Positions 43,588-51,434 of a stretch of 64,000 nt of DNA are shown here, in pieces. Position 1 is the stretch's first letter; each line of letters begins with the position of its first letter. The notes under the pieces were generated by a model. The model was not told where the DNA came from, did no database searches, and worked only from the letters and a program-made list of their open reading frames with translations. The stretch spans positions 123,940 to 187,939 of the forward strand of contig NZ_AXAS01000017.1 of NCBI RefSeq assembly GCF_000472925.1, in the 5' to 3' direction. The translations under genes were made by a program, and so were the position numbers. This stretch comes from Bradyrhizobium sp. Ec3.3. Its GTDB lineage: Bacteria; Pseudomonadota; Alphaproteobacteria; Rhizobiales; Xanthobacteraceae.

Positions 43588-44856
43588 CTAGCCCCCATGT
43601 CGCAGCACCTCGATGGGATCGAGCCGCGCGGCGCGCCAGGATGGGTAGAGCGTTGCGAGAAACGAAAGCGTCAGCGCCATGATCACGACTGCCGAGGTTT
43701 CTCCGACCTCGATGTCCGCCGGTAGCTTCGAAAGAAAGTAGAGCTTTGGCGGAAACAATTCGGTCCTGGTCAGCCAGGACATGAATTGCCGGATCGACTC
43801 GATATTGAGGCAGGCCAGAAGCCCGACTACGAAGCCGATCAGCGTACCTGCGACGCCGATCGAGGCGCCGGTGATCAGGAAGATCCTCATGATCGAGCCC
43901 TGCGAAGCACCCATGGTTCGCAGGATCGCAATGTCGCTGCTCTTGTCCTTCACCAGCATGACGAGGCCCGACACGATGTTCAGGGCAGCCACGAGGACGA
44001 TCAGGGCCAGGATCAGGAACATCACGTTGCGCTGGACCTGAAGCGCGCTGAAGAAGGTCGAGTTGCGCTGTCGCCAATCGACCAGGAAGATCGGCCGGCC
44101 GGCCGCCTCCATCACGTTCCTGCGAAACATGTCGATGCGATCAGGGTCGGTCGTGAACACCTCGATTGCCGTGACATCGCCGCTGCGGTTGAAGTAGGAC
44201 TGCGCCTCCGCGATCGGCATGAAAACCATGCTCGCGTCGTACTCCGACATGCCGATCTCGAACACGGCCGTGACCTTGTATTTCTTGATACGCGGCATGA
44301 CGCCCATTGGCGTCACCGCGCCGTGCTGCGCGACGAGAGTGATGGCGTCACCGTCATGCAGCGAAAGCTGATCGGCGAGGCCCTGGCCGATCGCAACGCC
44401 CTGATCGTCGTCAAAATGCTCGATCGACCCCTGCTTGATGTTGCCGGCGACCGAAGCGAGCTTGTTGAGATCGACCCCTCGGATCCCGCGCACCAGAACG
44501 CCGGAGGCGTTTGCGGATGATGCCAATGCCGTCCCGTCGACGACGGGCGCCGCCAGTCGAACCCCCTTCAACTGGTTGATCCGTTCGGTCACGTCCTTCC
44601 AGTCGGTCAGAGGCGATTCCAGCGGCTGAACCAGAACATGCCCGTTGAGCCCAAGGATCTTGTCCAGAAGCTCTTTGCGGAAGCCGTTCATGACCGCCAT
44701 CACGATGATGAGGGTCGCGACGCCCAGCATGATGCCGAGAAACGAAAACCCAGCGATGACCGAGACGAAGCCTTCCTTGCGCCGCGCGCGCAGGTAGCGC
44801 GCAGACAGCATCCATTCGAACGGCGCAAAGGGAGCGGTCTTCCGCGGCGCTGTCAT
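43588..44856 (-). CDS. LolC/LolE-family lipoprotein-releasing permease
   Basis: 422 residues with the LolC/E plan: one membrane helix near 30-55 (SVIAGFSFLGIMLGVATLII), a large periplasmic domain (about 60-275), and three helices at the C-terminus (FLILALIVLVAALNIVSGLV and later), with FFSALQVQRNVMFLIL before them. It would work with LolD to release lipoproteins from the inner membrane. No lolD lies next to it and it is alone, so it may be a second copy or use a distant ATPase. Confidence 0.85.
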   Translation of the reverse strand: MTAPRKTAPFAPFEWMLSARYLRARRKEGFVSVIAGFSFLGIMLGVATLIIVMAVMNGFRKELLDKILGLNGHVLVQPLESPLTDWKDVTERINQLKGVRLAAPVVDGTALASSANASGVLVRGIRGVDLNKLASVAGNIKQGSIEHFDDDQGVAIGQGLADQLSLHDGDAITLVAQHGAVTPMGVMPRIKKYKVTAVFEIGMSEYDASMVFMPIAEAQSYFNRSGDVTAIEVFTTDPDRIDMFRRNVMEAAGRPIFLVDWRQRNSTFFSALQVQRNVMFLILALIVLVAALNIVSGLVMLVKDKSSDIAILRTMGASQGSIMRIFLITGASIGVAGTLIGFVVGLLACLNIESIRQFMSWLTRTELFPPKLYFLSKLPADIEVGETSAVVIMALTLSFLATLYPSWRAARLDPIEVLRHGG

Positions 44857-45042
44857 GATCCTCAGGGCTCGTCAGGCCTGTCATTGTGTCCGGTTGCAGC
44901 CGGTTTGGCGACCCTGGAGTCCTCAGGCAAACGTGGCGCGTGGAGGCAGCATCGATATCATCGCGGCTATGACCTCGGACGTCATTGCTTTGCGCCGCGG
45001 GACAATTCACGTTGAGAATTCAAGACACTGGGAGGAGATCCG

Positions 45043-45444
45043 ATGACGCCGCTCGAAAGACTTCATGCGATGAAGATGCCGTTCGCCGAGCTCAAGGGTG
45101 TGGAGTTCGTCGCGGCTGAGCCGGATCGCGTGGTGGCGAGAATGACGGTCAGGCCCGACCTTTGCACGCTCGGCCACATCGCGCATGGCGGCGCCATCAT
45201 GGCCTTGGCCGATTCGGTCGGGGCGGCCGCGACCGTGATCAATCTGCCGGCGGACGCCAAGGGCACGACGACGCTGGAGAGCAAGACCAATTTCATTGGC
45301 GGGGCGATGGAGGGGGCGACGGTGGTCGCCACGGCGACTCCGATCCATCGGGGGCGGCGGACGCAGGTCTGGCAGACCCGTCTCGAGACCGAGGACGGCA
45401 AGCTGGTGGCGCTGGTGACCCAGACCCAGATGGTCCTCGTATGA
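45043..45444 (+). CDS. PaaI-type acyl-CoA thioesterase
   Basis: A 133-residue hotdog-fold enzyme. The catalytic helix motif is LGHIAHGGAIMALADSVGA, followed by TTTLESKTNFIGGAMEG and VATATPIHRGRRTQVWQT. A strong ribosome site (GGAGGAG) precedes the ATG. It hydrolyses CoA thioesters of aromatic or medium-chain acids; the substrate is not visible. Divergent from the LolC/E gene. Confidence 0.9.
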   Translation: MTPLERLHAMKMPFAELKGVEFVAAEPDRVVARMTVRPDLCTLGHIAHGGAIMALADSVGAAATVINLPADAKGTTTLESKTNFIGGAMEGATVVATATPIHRGRRTQVWQTRLETEDGKLVALVTQTQMVLV

Positions 45445-45540
45445 TTACGGGGCTTTGATTTTGTTAACGAATTGGTCGTTTGCCATGCCTCTAACTTGGG
45501 CAGGTTCCCGTCTTGCAAACCATGCTGCGACGCACAATAT

Positions 45541-45568
45541 AGGAGGCCTAGGGATTCGAACGCCTCCT
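45541..45568 (+). other. Leader hairpin before the GNAT gene
   Basis: AGGAGGC and GCCTCCT pair around a 14-base loop containing GGATTCGAAC, which looks like the complement of a tRNA T-loop. The rest does not fold as a tRNA. It lies 27 bp upstream of the GTG start and could influence translation of the acetyltransferase. Confidence 0.35.
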
Positions 45569-45594
45569 CGAGGGACACCAAGAGGAGTTTTGAC

Positions 45595-46206
45595 GTGGCA
45601 CTTGAAGAGACCATCCGCACAGAGTCGGTTCGGGGCTATGTGCGGACCCTGATCCAGCAAGAGGAATTGCCGCTCCTGCGCGATCATCTGCTGAGGCTCG
45701 ATCCCGAGAGCCGGCACGACCGCTTCAACGGTTTTCTCGACGACAGCTTCATCGAGCGTTACGCCGCGCGCTGCGCGGACGACGGTACCGTGATCGTCGC
45801 CTACATCGTCGAAGGCGTGGTCCGCGGCGCGGCCGAGCTGCATCCGCCGGAAGGCGATTCGCTGCCCGAAGTGGCGTTCAGCGTGGAAGCCTCCGCGCGC
45901 CGCCAGGGCGTCGGGACCGTGCTGTTCCGGCGGCTGATCGCGGAAGCGCGCTGGAAGGGTTTTGGTCGCCTGCGGATCACGACGGGCGCGGAGAATCACG
46001 CGATGCGGGCGCTGGCGAAGAAATTCGGCGCGCATCTGGCATTCCGGCACGGCGAGTCGACCGGCACGATCGATCTCACCAAGACGCCGGAGGCGGAGCT
46101 TGCGGATCTCGCTGCTGCGCCATTCAAGGCCGGCCGCGCGCTGCTGAGCTTCAACAGCACGTGGTGGAAGCTGTTTTCCAGCATGTACGGCAATCGCGCT
46201 GCCTGA
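45595..46206 (+). CDS. GNAT-family N-acetyltransferase
   Basis: 203 residues from GTG at 45595, chosen because GAGGAG lies 8 bp upstream; longer frames upstream pass through the leader hairpin. The acetyl-CoA binding motif is SVEASARRQGVGTVLFRRLI, preceded by RGAAELHPPEG and followed by LRITTGAENHAMRALAKKFG. The last 45 residues (LAAAPFKAGRALLSFNSTWW) form an extension. The acceptor is unknown. A bidirectional terminator follows at 46298. Confidence 0.85.
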   Translation: MALEETIRTESVRGYVRTLIQQEELPLLRDHLLRLDPESRHDRFNGFLDDSFIERYAARCADDGTVIVAYIVEGVVRGAAELHPPEGDSLPEVAFSVEASARRQGVGTVLFRRLIAEARWKGFGRLRITTGAENHAMRALAKKFGAHLAFRHGESTGTIDLTKTPEAELADLAAAPFKAGRALLSFNSTWWKLFSSMYGNRAA

Positions 46207-46276
46207 GCACGATTCGCAAAAGTGCGCGGCGGTTTTGCCTCGCGACAAACGCGAAGTGTTTGCACCGAGATCGTGC
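46207..46276. repeat. GCAtGATC-type extragenic repeat, copy 1
   Basis: GCACGAT at 46207 and ATCGTGC at 46270-46276 bound a 70-base unit containing GGTTTTGCCTCGCGACAAAC. The copy at 56700-56771 shares GGTTTTCCCTCGCGACAAAC, the AAAAGTG block and the GAGATC end. This is a known style of dispersed repeat in Bradyrhizobium. Confidence 0.65.
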
Positions 46277-46297
46277 GCAGACAAAGAGAATCAAAAA

Positions 46298-46320
46298 GCG
46301 GACCGGCGAGGCCGGTCCGC
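46298..46320. terminator. Bidirectional terminator
   Basis: A perfect 10-bp GC-rich stem (GCGGACCGGC and its complement) with a GAG loop, flanked by AAAAA on the left and TTT on the right. It lies between the convergent GNAT and 101-residue hypothetical genes and can serve both. Confidence 0.85.
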
Positions 46321-46347
46321 TTTCGTATCTTCAAAGACTAGAGCGCT

Positions 46348-46653
46348 TCAGGTGCCAGTACGCTTGTCGTTGCCGAAGCGGCGCACGACGCGGCGCTCGA
46401 CCACCACCGAGCGCTGCGCGCCCTGTTCGCCGGCGATGACGCGCGTGGCGGTGATACGGCTGTTGGTACGGGCCTGCTTCTTCACCTCGGCCTGTACGAC
46501 GTCGAGCGGCATGCCCATCAGGGACGCGGCGATCTCGGCCTGCTGCTCCTGATCGTCGGTGATGCCGATCGCGGCGAAAATCGCCTCGTCCAGGGTCGGC
46601 GGATCGTGGCGGACGCGCCGCGTGCCATATTTGGTATTCCAGTCTGCGCTCAT
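46348..46653 (-). CDS. Conserved hypothetical protein, 101 residues
   Basis: A hydrophilic protein starting MSADWNTKYGTRRVRHDPPT with LDEAIFAAIGITDDQEQQAE and IAASLMGMPLDVVQAEVKKQ. It is mostly helical, with a basic C-terminal tail (VVERRVVRRFGNDKRTGT). No signal peptide, membrane segment or known domain. It stands alone; its transcript probably ends at the hairpin at 46298. Confidence 0.75.
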   Translation of the reverse strand: MSADWNTKYGTRRVRHDPPTLDEAIFAAIGITDDQEQQAEIAASLMGMPLDVVQAEVKKQARTNSRITATRVIAGEQGAQRSVVVERRVVRRFGNDKRTGT

Positions 46654-46756
46654 GGTAGCCTCATTTCGATCCGGGATACCTAGTGCCGCCTATGTTGCAT
46701 TGCAATATGAATTTGGTGTGGCATCTCAGTTATTCGCCTCTTGCATTGATCCCATG

Positions 46757-47509
46757 TCAGGGCGGTGACGGCTGACCGGCGTCGAGCGCGATCTTCGGCT
46801 GCGGCCAGCGTTTAAGTGCTGCATGTCCGGCGTCGGTCAATCCGTAGATTCCCCGCTCGGCCCGTGCGAACCAGCCATAGACGTTGTGCAGCAGGATCTT
46901 GCCGGCATCAGGACACCGCGCGCGCAGATCGCGCACCGCCCGTGGGCCGTCGGCGAGTGCCGAGGCACAGGCCAGCGCCTGCTGGCGATAGGCGGTCATG
47001 ATCGGCGCGCGCGTGCTGCCGCCGAGGACTGGATCGCCGTGGCGGCGCTGATGTTCGGCGACGAGTCGCGAGCGCTTCTTCGGCTCGCGGCGCGGCGCCG
47101 CGGTCGGCGGCTTCACCAGCACCTCGACCTGGCCGCGCTCGGTGACTCCAAGCATGCCGAAGCCGAGGCGGCGGCAGAGATTGCGATAGCGCGCATCGCT
47201 CTCGCGCCCCTTGCCGCGCGCGGACATTTTTGCGGCGATCCAGATCTCATCGCCGGCCGGGGCGCGATCGACCGCCTGCAAGATCAGCTCGAGATTGAAG
47301 GCGAGCTTGAGCTCGCCGATCACCACGACCGGCGGATCGCCGGGGCTGAGACCAACGAGATCGCAGCCGCCGATCTCGCCCTTCACGGTGAAGCCGAGCT
47401 CTTCGAGAAAGCGTTTGACAGGCAGATAAAGCGCGGTTTCCAAAGGCCGTTCCGTCGGAGAATCAGTTGCGGCCAGTCTAGCCCGGATCTGAGACGCTTC
47501 TCGCGCCAT
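46757..47509 (-). CDS. DUF2161 protein, PD-(D/E)XK nuclease-like
   Basis: 250 residues. The nuclease-fold core is visible near the N-terminus: ETALYLPVKRFLEELGFTVK, then the Asp in GGCDLVGL and the E-x-K in VVVIGELKLAFNLELILQAV, the PD-(D/E)XK arrangement. The C-terminal part (YRQQALACASALADGPRAV to GIYGLTDAGHAALKRW) looks like a winged helix. DUF2161 is annotated as putative phosphodiesterase. The true target is unknown. It faces away from the GrlR-like gene at 47571. Confidence 0.82.
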   Translation of the reverse strand: MAREASQIRARLAATDSPTERPLETALYLPVKRFLEELGFTVKGEIGGCDLVGLSPGDPPVVVIGELKLAFNLELILQAVDRAPAGDEIWIAAKMSARGKGRESDARYRNLCRRLGFGMLGVTERGQVEVLVKPPTAAPRREPKKRSRLVAEHQRRHGDPVLGGSTRAPIMTAYRQQALACASALADGPRAVRDLRARCPDAGKILLHNVYGWFARAERGIYGLTDAGHAALKRWPQPKIALDAGQPSPP

Positions 47510-47570
47510 TTGATCGGGGGTGGATGGGCCGGCTATCTTGCCAGCGGGACAGTCGGGCGCTTTGCAGAAG

Positions 47571-47915
47571 ATGACAATCAGGAACGGGCTCTATCACATC
47601 CGGATCGAGATGCTGGATGGCGTGCAGGGCGGCAATCAAGGCGTCATGCTGCGCGACGGCGCCATGCGGGGCGGCGATTCTTTTTTCTTCGCCTACGGCA
47701 GCTACACCTCGGCCGACGGCAAATGGAAGGGCGAGTTGACTAACGAAGAGCATTCGCACTCGTTCGACGAGCGGCCGGTGTGGGGCCGCAAGGTCGTGAC
47801 CATGGGCTTCAGCGGCACCTACGCCGACGAGACCGCCTGTGGCGAAGGCATCGCGCTCGCCGGCAAGCAGAGCATCCGCTTCAAGGGCAATCTGCGGCTA
47901 CTGGTGCCGGATTAA
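47571..47915 (+). CDS. GrlR-fold protein, single domain
   Basis: 114 residues from the ATG at 47571. The GrlR-type beta-barrel pattern is RNGLYHIRIEMLDGVQGGNQ, GVMLRDGAMRGGDSFFFAYG, YTSADGKWKGELTNEEHSHS, GFSGTYADE. It strongly resembles the second domain of the 52671-53375 protein and of the broken gene at 55996. GrlR itself is a negative regulator of type III secretion in enteric pathogens; no such genes are near, so only the fold is claimed. Its stop overlaps the stop of the convergent SDR gene by 4 bp. Confidence 0.8.
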   Translation: MTIRNGLYHIRIEMLDGVQGGNQGVMLRDGAMRGGDSFFFAYGSYTSADGKWKGELTNEEHSHSFDERPVWGRKVVTMGFSGTYADETACGEGIALAGKQSIRFKGNLRLLVPD

Positions 47916-48592
47916 ACCCGTCCGCTCACCGAGATCAGTGCGCCCGTCACGGCGCTTGCGGCGTCGCTTGCGAGGAACAGGATCACCTCGGCGAGTTCCT
48001 CAGGTCGCACCCATTTGGAAAAATCAGCATCCGGCATGCTGGCGCGGTTGGCCTTCGTATCGATGATCGAGGGCAGCACCGCGTTCACTGTGACCTTGCC
48101 TTTCCACTCGTTGGCGAGTGCCTCTGTGAGGCGGTGCACGCCGGCCTTCGAGGCTGCGTAGGGACCCATGCCGGAGCCGGCCTGGAGCGCGCCCATGGCG
48201 CCGACATTGACGATGCGCCCGGCCTTCGAGGCCGCAAGATAGGAGAGCGCTGCGCGCGAGGTGTTGAGCGCAGTCAGCACGTTCAGCGCATACATGCGCT
48301 GCCAGGTCTTGATGTCGCCGTCGGCGACGGTCTCGAAGGCAAAGCCGCCGGCGATGTTGATCAATGCATCGAGGCGGCCGAAATGTTTTGCCGCCGCCGA
48401 GACCGCCGTCTTCGCCTGCGCCTCGTCCGAGAGATCGACGCCGCCGAGCTCGATATGCTGCGCTGTCGCGGGCGCCCGCGAAGGTGCGTAATCGATGCCG
48501 GCGACGCGCGCTCCGCGCGCCAGCGCCGTCCCCGCCACCACCTGGCCCAGCGCCCCGAGCGCACCGGTCACGACAATGACTTTTCCCTGCAC
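47912..48592 (-). CDS. Short-chain dehydrogenase/reductase
   Basis: 226 residues from GTG at 48592 (GGAG 7 bp upstream). Rossmann motif VVTGALGALGQVVAG, then NIAGGF, the catalytic Ser region VNVGAMGALQAGSG and the YAASKAG Tyr/Lys motif. The Ser of the usual triad is not obvious at its standard place: the sequence reads GAMGALQAG. A classical NAD(P)-dependent oxidoreductase; substrate unknown. Convergent with the GrlR-like gene with 4 bp overlap. Confidence 0.87.
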   Translation of the reverse strand: MQGKVIVVTGALGALGQVVAGTALARGARVAGIDYAPSRAPATAQHIELGGVDLSDEAQAKTAVSAAAKHFGRLDALINIAGGFAFETVADGDIKTWQRMYALNVLTALNTSRAALSYLAASKAGRIVNVGAMGALQAGSGMGPYAASKAGVHRLTEALANEWKGKVTVNAVLPSIIDTKANRASMPDADFSKWVRPEELAEVILFLASDAASAVTGALISVSGRV

Positions 48593-48709
48593 GATGCTCT
48601 CCGTCGGTTTAGTTCCCGCCGACTATTGCGCCGAGCGAATTGGACTTGCAATGGCGGCGGCTTCAAGACTGGCTTAGATGCAACGTTAGATCGTGGAGGA
48701 GGTTGTTTC

Positions 48710-49429
48710 ATGTCTGACAATTTGCCGGCCATCGAGTTTCCCGCAGCGATCGTCGACCTAAAATACCCGCTGATGCGGCTTCGGCAGGCGTTGGACGGGA
48801 AGGGCCAGGTGCGCATCGTGGCCATGGGATCATCCTCGACTGCCGGACGAGGCGATGTCGTCCCGTATCCTTATCGGCTCGAGATGTATCTGCGACAATA
48901 CTTCAAGGATGTTGTCCACCGGCCGGACATCCGGATTGACGTGCTCAACCGGGGCAGGGGCGGAGAAGAGGCAAACGAAGAACTCGGACGCTTCGACACC
49001 GATATTTTCCATGATGATCCGGCACTGGTCATCTGGCAGGTTGGAACGAACGCGGTCTTTCACAACGACATATACGACGTGGACGTCGTTGCCGGGAACA
49101 TCAGGAAGGGCCTGGCGCAATTGCGCGCTCGCGGCTTCGAGGTTCTGGTGATTGATCCGCAGTATACGACGAAGATGCTCTGGGATGATCGAGCCGAGCT
49201 CTCGGACAAGATGGTCCGGCTGATCCGCGATGCGGCCAATGAGGCCGAGGTCAGTCTGTTTCAGCGCTGGGCGCTCATGCGGCATTGGCACGTGCAGGAC
49301 AACGTGTCGTTCGAGCAATTGATAGACACGAGCGATCCTGACAAGCTGCATCAGGGCGACTGGAGCACTCAGCAGATCTCTTTCGCCCTCAAGAACGCCA
49401 TCATCAAGGCGACCGGGCTGATGGCTTGA
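48710..49429 (+). CDS. SGNH/GDSL-type hydrolase
   Basis: 239 residues from the ATG at 48710, chosen for GGAGG 8 bp upstream. SGNH blocks are IVAMGSSSTAGRGD (nucleophile Ser), the Gly in VLNRGRGGEEANEEL, the Asn in VIWQVGTNAVFH, and Asp/His in SDPDKLHQGDW. The family hydrolyses esters of lipids or polysaccharides. No signal peptide is visible, so it would act in the cytoplasm unless exported another way. Divergent from the SDR gene. Confidence 0.87.
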   Translation: MSDNLPAIEFPAAIVDLKYPLMRLRQALDGKGQVRIVAMGSSSTAGRGDVVPYPYRLEMYLRQYFKDVVHRPDIRIDVLNRGRGGEEANEELGRFDTDIFHDDPALVIWQVGTNAVFHNDIYDVDVVAGNIRKGLAQLRARGFEVLVIDPQYTTKMLWDDRAELSDKMVRLIRDAANEAEVSLFQRWALMRHWHVQDNVSFEQLIDTSDPDKLHQGDWSTQQISFALKNAIIKATGLMA

Positions 49430-49444
49430 GAGGGCCGCTGTGGC

Positions 49445-50188
49445 TCACGCTTGCAGATAGCGCTCCTTCAGTGCGATGCGCTCGGCGGTGCCGAGCCTAA
49501 GGCCGTCGCGCAAATAGGTTTCGAGATCGCCATAGTCAGCGCGCACGGCTTCGAAGCCGGCCTCGAGATAGGAGGCCTCCACTGAACCGATCGCGTCGCG
49601 GACGTCCTGCGGCAATTCGGATGCCGCCGACGCATCGCGGCGGTAGAACCGATTCGTCAGCAGATAGTCTTCCGCGATGGTCTCCTCGGGCACGCCGAGC
49701 GCATGAAGGATCAGCGCGCAGGCAAAGCCGGTGCGGTCCTTGCCGGCGGTACAGTGGATGACGAGTGGCGCGCGGTCCTCCAGGAGATGACCGAACAGCG
49801 CGCGAAAACTGTGCGTGTTTTGGCGAACATAGTTGCGGTAGGACTCGCGCATGATCTCGAGCGCAACGGGCGCGGTCAACGTGCCCTCGGCCATCTGCGC
49901 CCTGAGCGCTGCTACAACTGTCGGCTCGATCGGCAGCGAATGCGTGGTGATCTCGCGCACACCGCATAGCGCGTCGGCGCGCTCCTCGACGCCGCGGAAA
50001 TCAAACGCGCTTCTCACACCCAGGCCGCGGACGATCTCGACATCGGCCTCGGTCAGCAGGCCAAGATGATTGGAGCGGAAGAGGCGCCGCCAACGCGTCT
50101 GCCGGCCGTCGGCGGTGGGATAACCGCCGAGGTCTCGAAAATTGCTGGCGCCTTGCAAGGCGAGGTGGCGGGCAGGGGAGTCTGACAT
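49445..50188 (-). CDS. Tyrosine/serine protein phosphatase (IphP-like)
   Basis: 247 residues of the Y_phosphatase3 family. The N-terminal signature is LQGASNFRDLGGYPTADGRQ and the active-site loop is VIHCTAGKDRTGFACAL (C-x5-R with Lys and Asp). Members dephosphorylate phosphotyrosine/serine and sometimes phosphoinositides. No signal peptide. Convergent with the SGNH hydrolase gene; 15 bp apart. Confidence 0.9.
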   Translation of the reverse strand: MSDSPARHLALQGASNFRDLGGYPTADGRQTRWRRLFRSNHLGLLTEADVEIVRGLGVRSAFDFRGVEERADALCGVREITTHSLPIEPTVVAALRAQMAEGTLTAPVALEIMRESYRNYVRQNTHSFRALFGHLLEDRAPLVIHCTAGKDRTGFACALILHALGVPEETIAEDYLLTNRFYRRDASAASELPQDVRDAIGSVEASYLEAGFEAVRADYGDLETYLRDGLRLGTAERIALKERYLQA

Positions 50189-50272
50189 AAGATCAGCCTG
50201 GGCTATGTTGCCGGCAGAATCGGTCGCGCGGCTCGTGCGCGATATACTTGAGCTCTACTACAGGGGACGAAC

Positions 50273-50581
50273 ATGGACGGGCACAAGGCCATTATTTTGG
50301 CTGTCGCCGTCTCGGCAGGCGGAACCTTCCTTGCGACCGGTGCGAACGCGCAGACGTTTCAGGGCTACCGTTGCGCTGACGGTACGCAGTTCATCGTGGC
50401 ATTCTACGCGGACGACAAGCGCGCCTTCATGCAGATCGATGGTGGTGCCATTCCGCTCGCCAAGCGACCGACGCTGTCGGGGGCGCGTTACTCGGGCGCC
50501 GGGATCACACTCAAGATCGGCAAGACCGGTACCACGGTCAAGCATCTGAAGCGGCCGGTCACAGCCTGCGAACTGAGCTGA
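50273..50581 (+). CDS. MliC-like lysozyme inhibitor
   Basis: 102 residues with a signal peptide (1-26, ending GANAQ). The MliC-type beta-barrel shows FQGYRCADGTQFIVAFYADD, then AFMQIDGGAIPLAKRPTLSG, ARYSGAGITLKIGKTG and a final Cys in VTACELS that would pair with the Cys of YRCADG. It would inhibit c-type lysozyme in the periplasm. No lipobox is present, so it is a soluble member. A strong terminator follows. Confidence 0.87.
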   Translation: MDGHKAIILAVAVSAGGTFLATGANAQTFQGYRCADGTQFIVAFYADDKRAFMQIDGGAIPLAKRPTLSGARYSGAGITLKIGKTGTTVKHLKRPVTACELS

Positions 50582-50603
50582 GCGCAAGAATCGAACACGA
50601 ATC

Positions 50604-50639
50604 AAAAAGGGCCGAAACGATTTCGTTTCGACCCTTTTT
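50604..50639. terminator. Bidirectional terminator
   Basis: AAAAAGGG and CCCTTTTT flank an inner stem CGAAACG/CGTTTCG with an ATTT loop. Runs of A on one side and T on the other make it competent in both directions, for the lysozyme-inhibitor gene and for the DUF2735 gene. Confidence 0.88.
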
Positions 50640-50694
50640 CAAACTTCCGCCGGACGCTTGCGAGCGCGGGGCGGTACCGAAGGCAGCGCAGGCA

Positions 50695-50898
50695 TCAGCG
50701 ATCCCATTTCGGCTTGGCTTCCTCGATCGCCTCCTGGTGATACCAGCTGCCGCTGCAGATCGTCTCGACGACGGGAGAAGAGACGTGATCGGCCGGCAGA
50801 CTGGCCTCGCCGTAGCGGCGACCGCCGAGAGCCGCACGGCCCCCGACGGGGAATTGGTAGATCGTGGCCGACCCTTGGCCCAAGTTACTGTTCATCAT
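50695..50898 (-). CDS. DUF2735 protein next to glnII
   Basis: 67 residues: MMNSNLGQGSATIYQFPVGG, RAALGGRRYGEASLPADH, and a C-terminal SGSWYHQEAIEEAKPKW. The family is found in rhizobia immediately upstream of and divergent from glnII, as here. No signal peptide. A role in nitrogen control is suggested by the conserved neighbourhood, not by the sequence. Two adjacent ATG codons are available; the first is used. Confidence 0.82.
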   Translation of the reverse strand: MMNSNLGQGSATIYQFPVGGRAALGGRRYGEASLPADHVSSPVVETICSGSWYHQEAIEEAKPKWDR

Positions 50899-51334
50899 TG
50901 CGGTATCTCCTTCAGCCGGAGCGCTTGACCTCCATGGTGCGCCCGACTCGTTCGCTTATGGTTACTGGGTCACCCCATATTGGCCCTGCTTGTCGAAATG
51001 CAAAGTGCCGAAAACGACATCATTGTTGGCCTAATTTGTAGGCAGTGGCGCCTCTGCACCCTGCAAGGCAGGTTCCGTGTGATGAACGCGTGGGCCATTG
51101 CGAAGGTTGCGAGGAGATGGCCAAGGGCTTCGCGAAAATTGCGAGCAATTGGCGCTGCTTTAGCCGGTGGCCGGGTGCAGCGCGGCACATGCTGTCAAAT
51201 CGGGCGTTTTCTGCGGTTTTTTGCGGTGCGCGGTAACGTAAAGGTGCGCTGCTTTGACGCACGCATCCGTGAATCGCCGCCGAGGTTCGCAGCCTGACGG
51301 CTGGTGGTGGAAAACCTCCCGCAGTGCGGCGTTT

Positions 51335-51350
51335 TGGCACGCGAAATGCT
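51335..51350 (+). promoter_or_regulatory. Sigma-54 promoter of glnII
   Basis: TGGCAC-N5-ATGCT has the invariant GG (51336-51337) and GC (51348-51349) separated by exactly ten bases. Transcription would start near 51360, about 75 bp before the glnII ATG. Control of rhizobial glnII by RpoN and NtrC is established; the upstream activator sites were not identified with confidence in 50899-51334, which otherwise holds no gene I can support. Confidence 0.8.
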
Positions 51351-51434
51351 TGTTAAGCGCCGGCCGATGGTGGCCGGGTACAACGTGCGGGGGCCACTGG
51401 TCCCCACCTTTCGCATCATCTACAGAGAGGCTCA

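Noticed and set aside
45520..45600. Possible tRNA on the minus strand near the GATTCGAAC word
   Set aside because: The bases around the T-loop-like word do not pair as a T-stem and no acceptor or anticodon arms are found.
51230..51275. An NtrC-site-like GTGCG...CGCAC inverted repeat upstream of glnII
   Set aside because: The half-site order is opposite to the NtrC consensus (GCAC...GTGC), so it is not claimed as an NtrC site.
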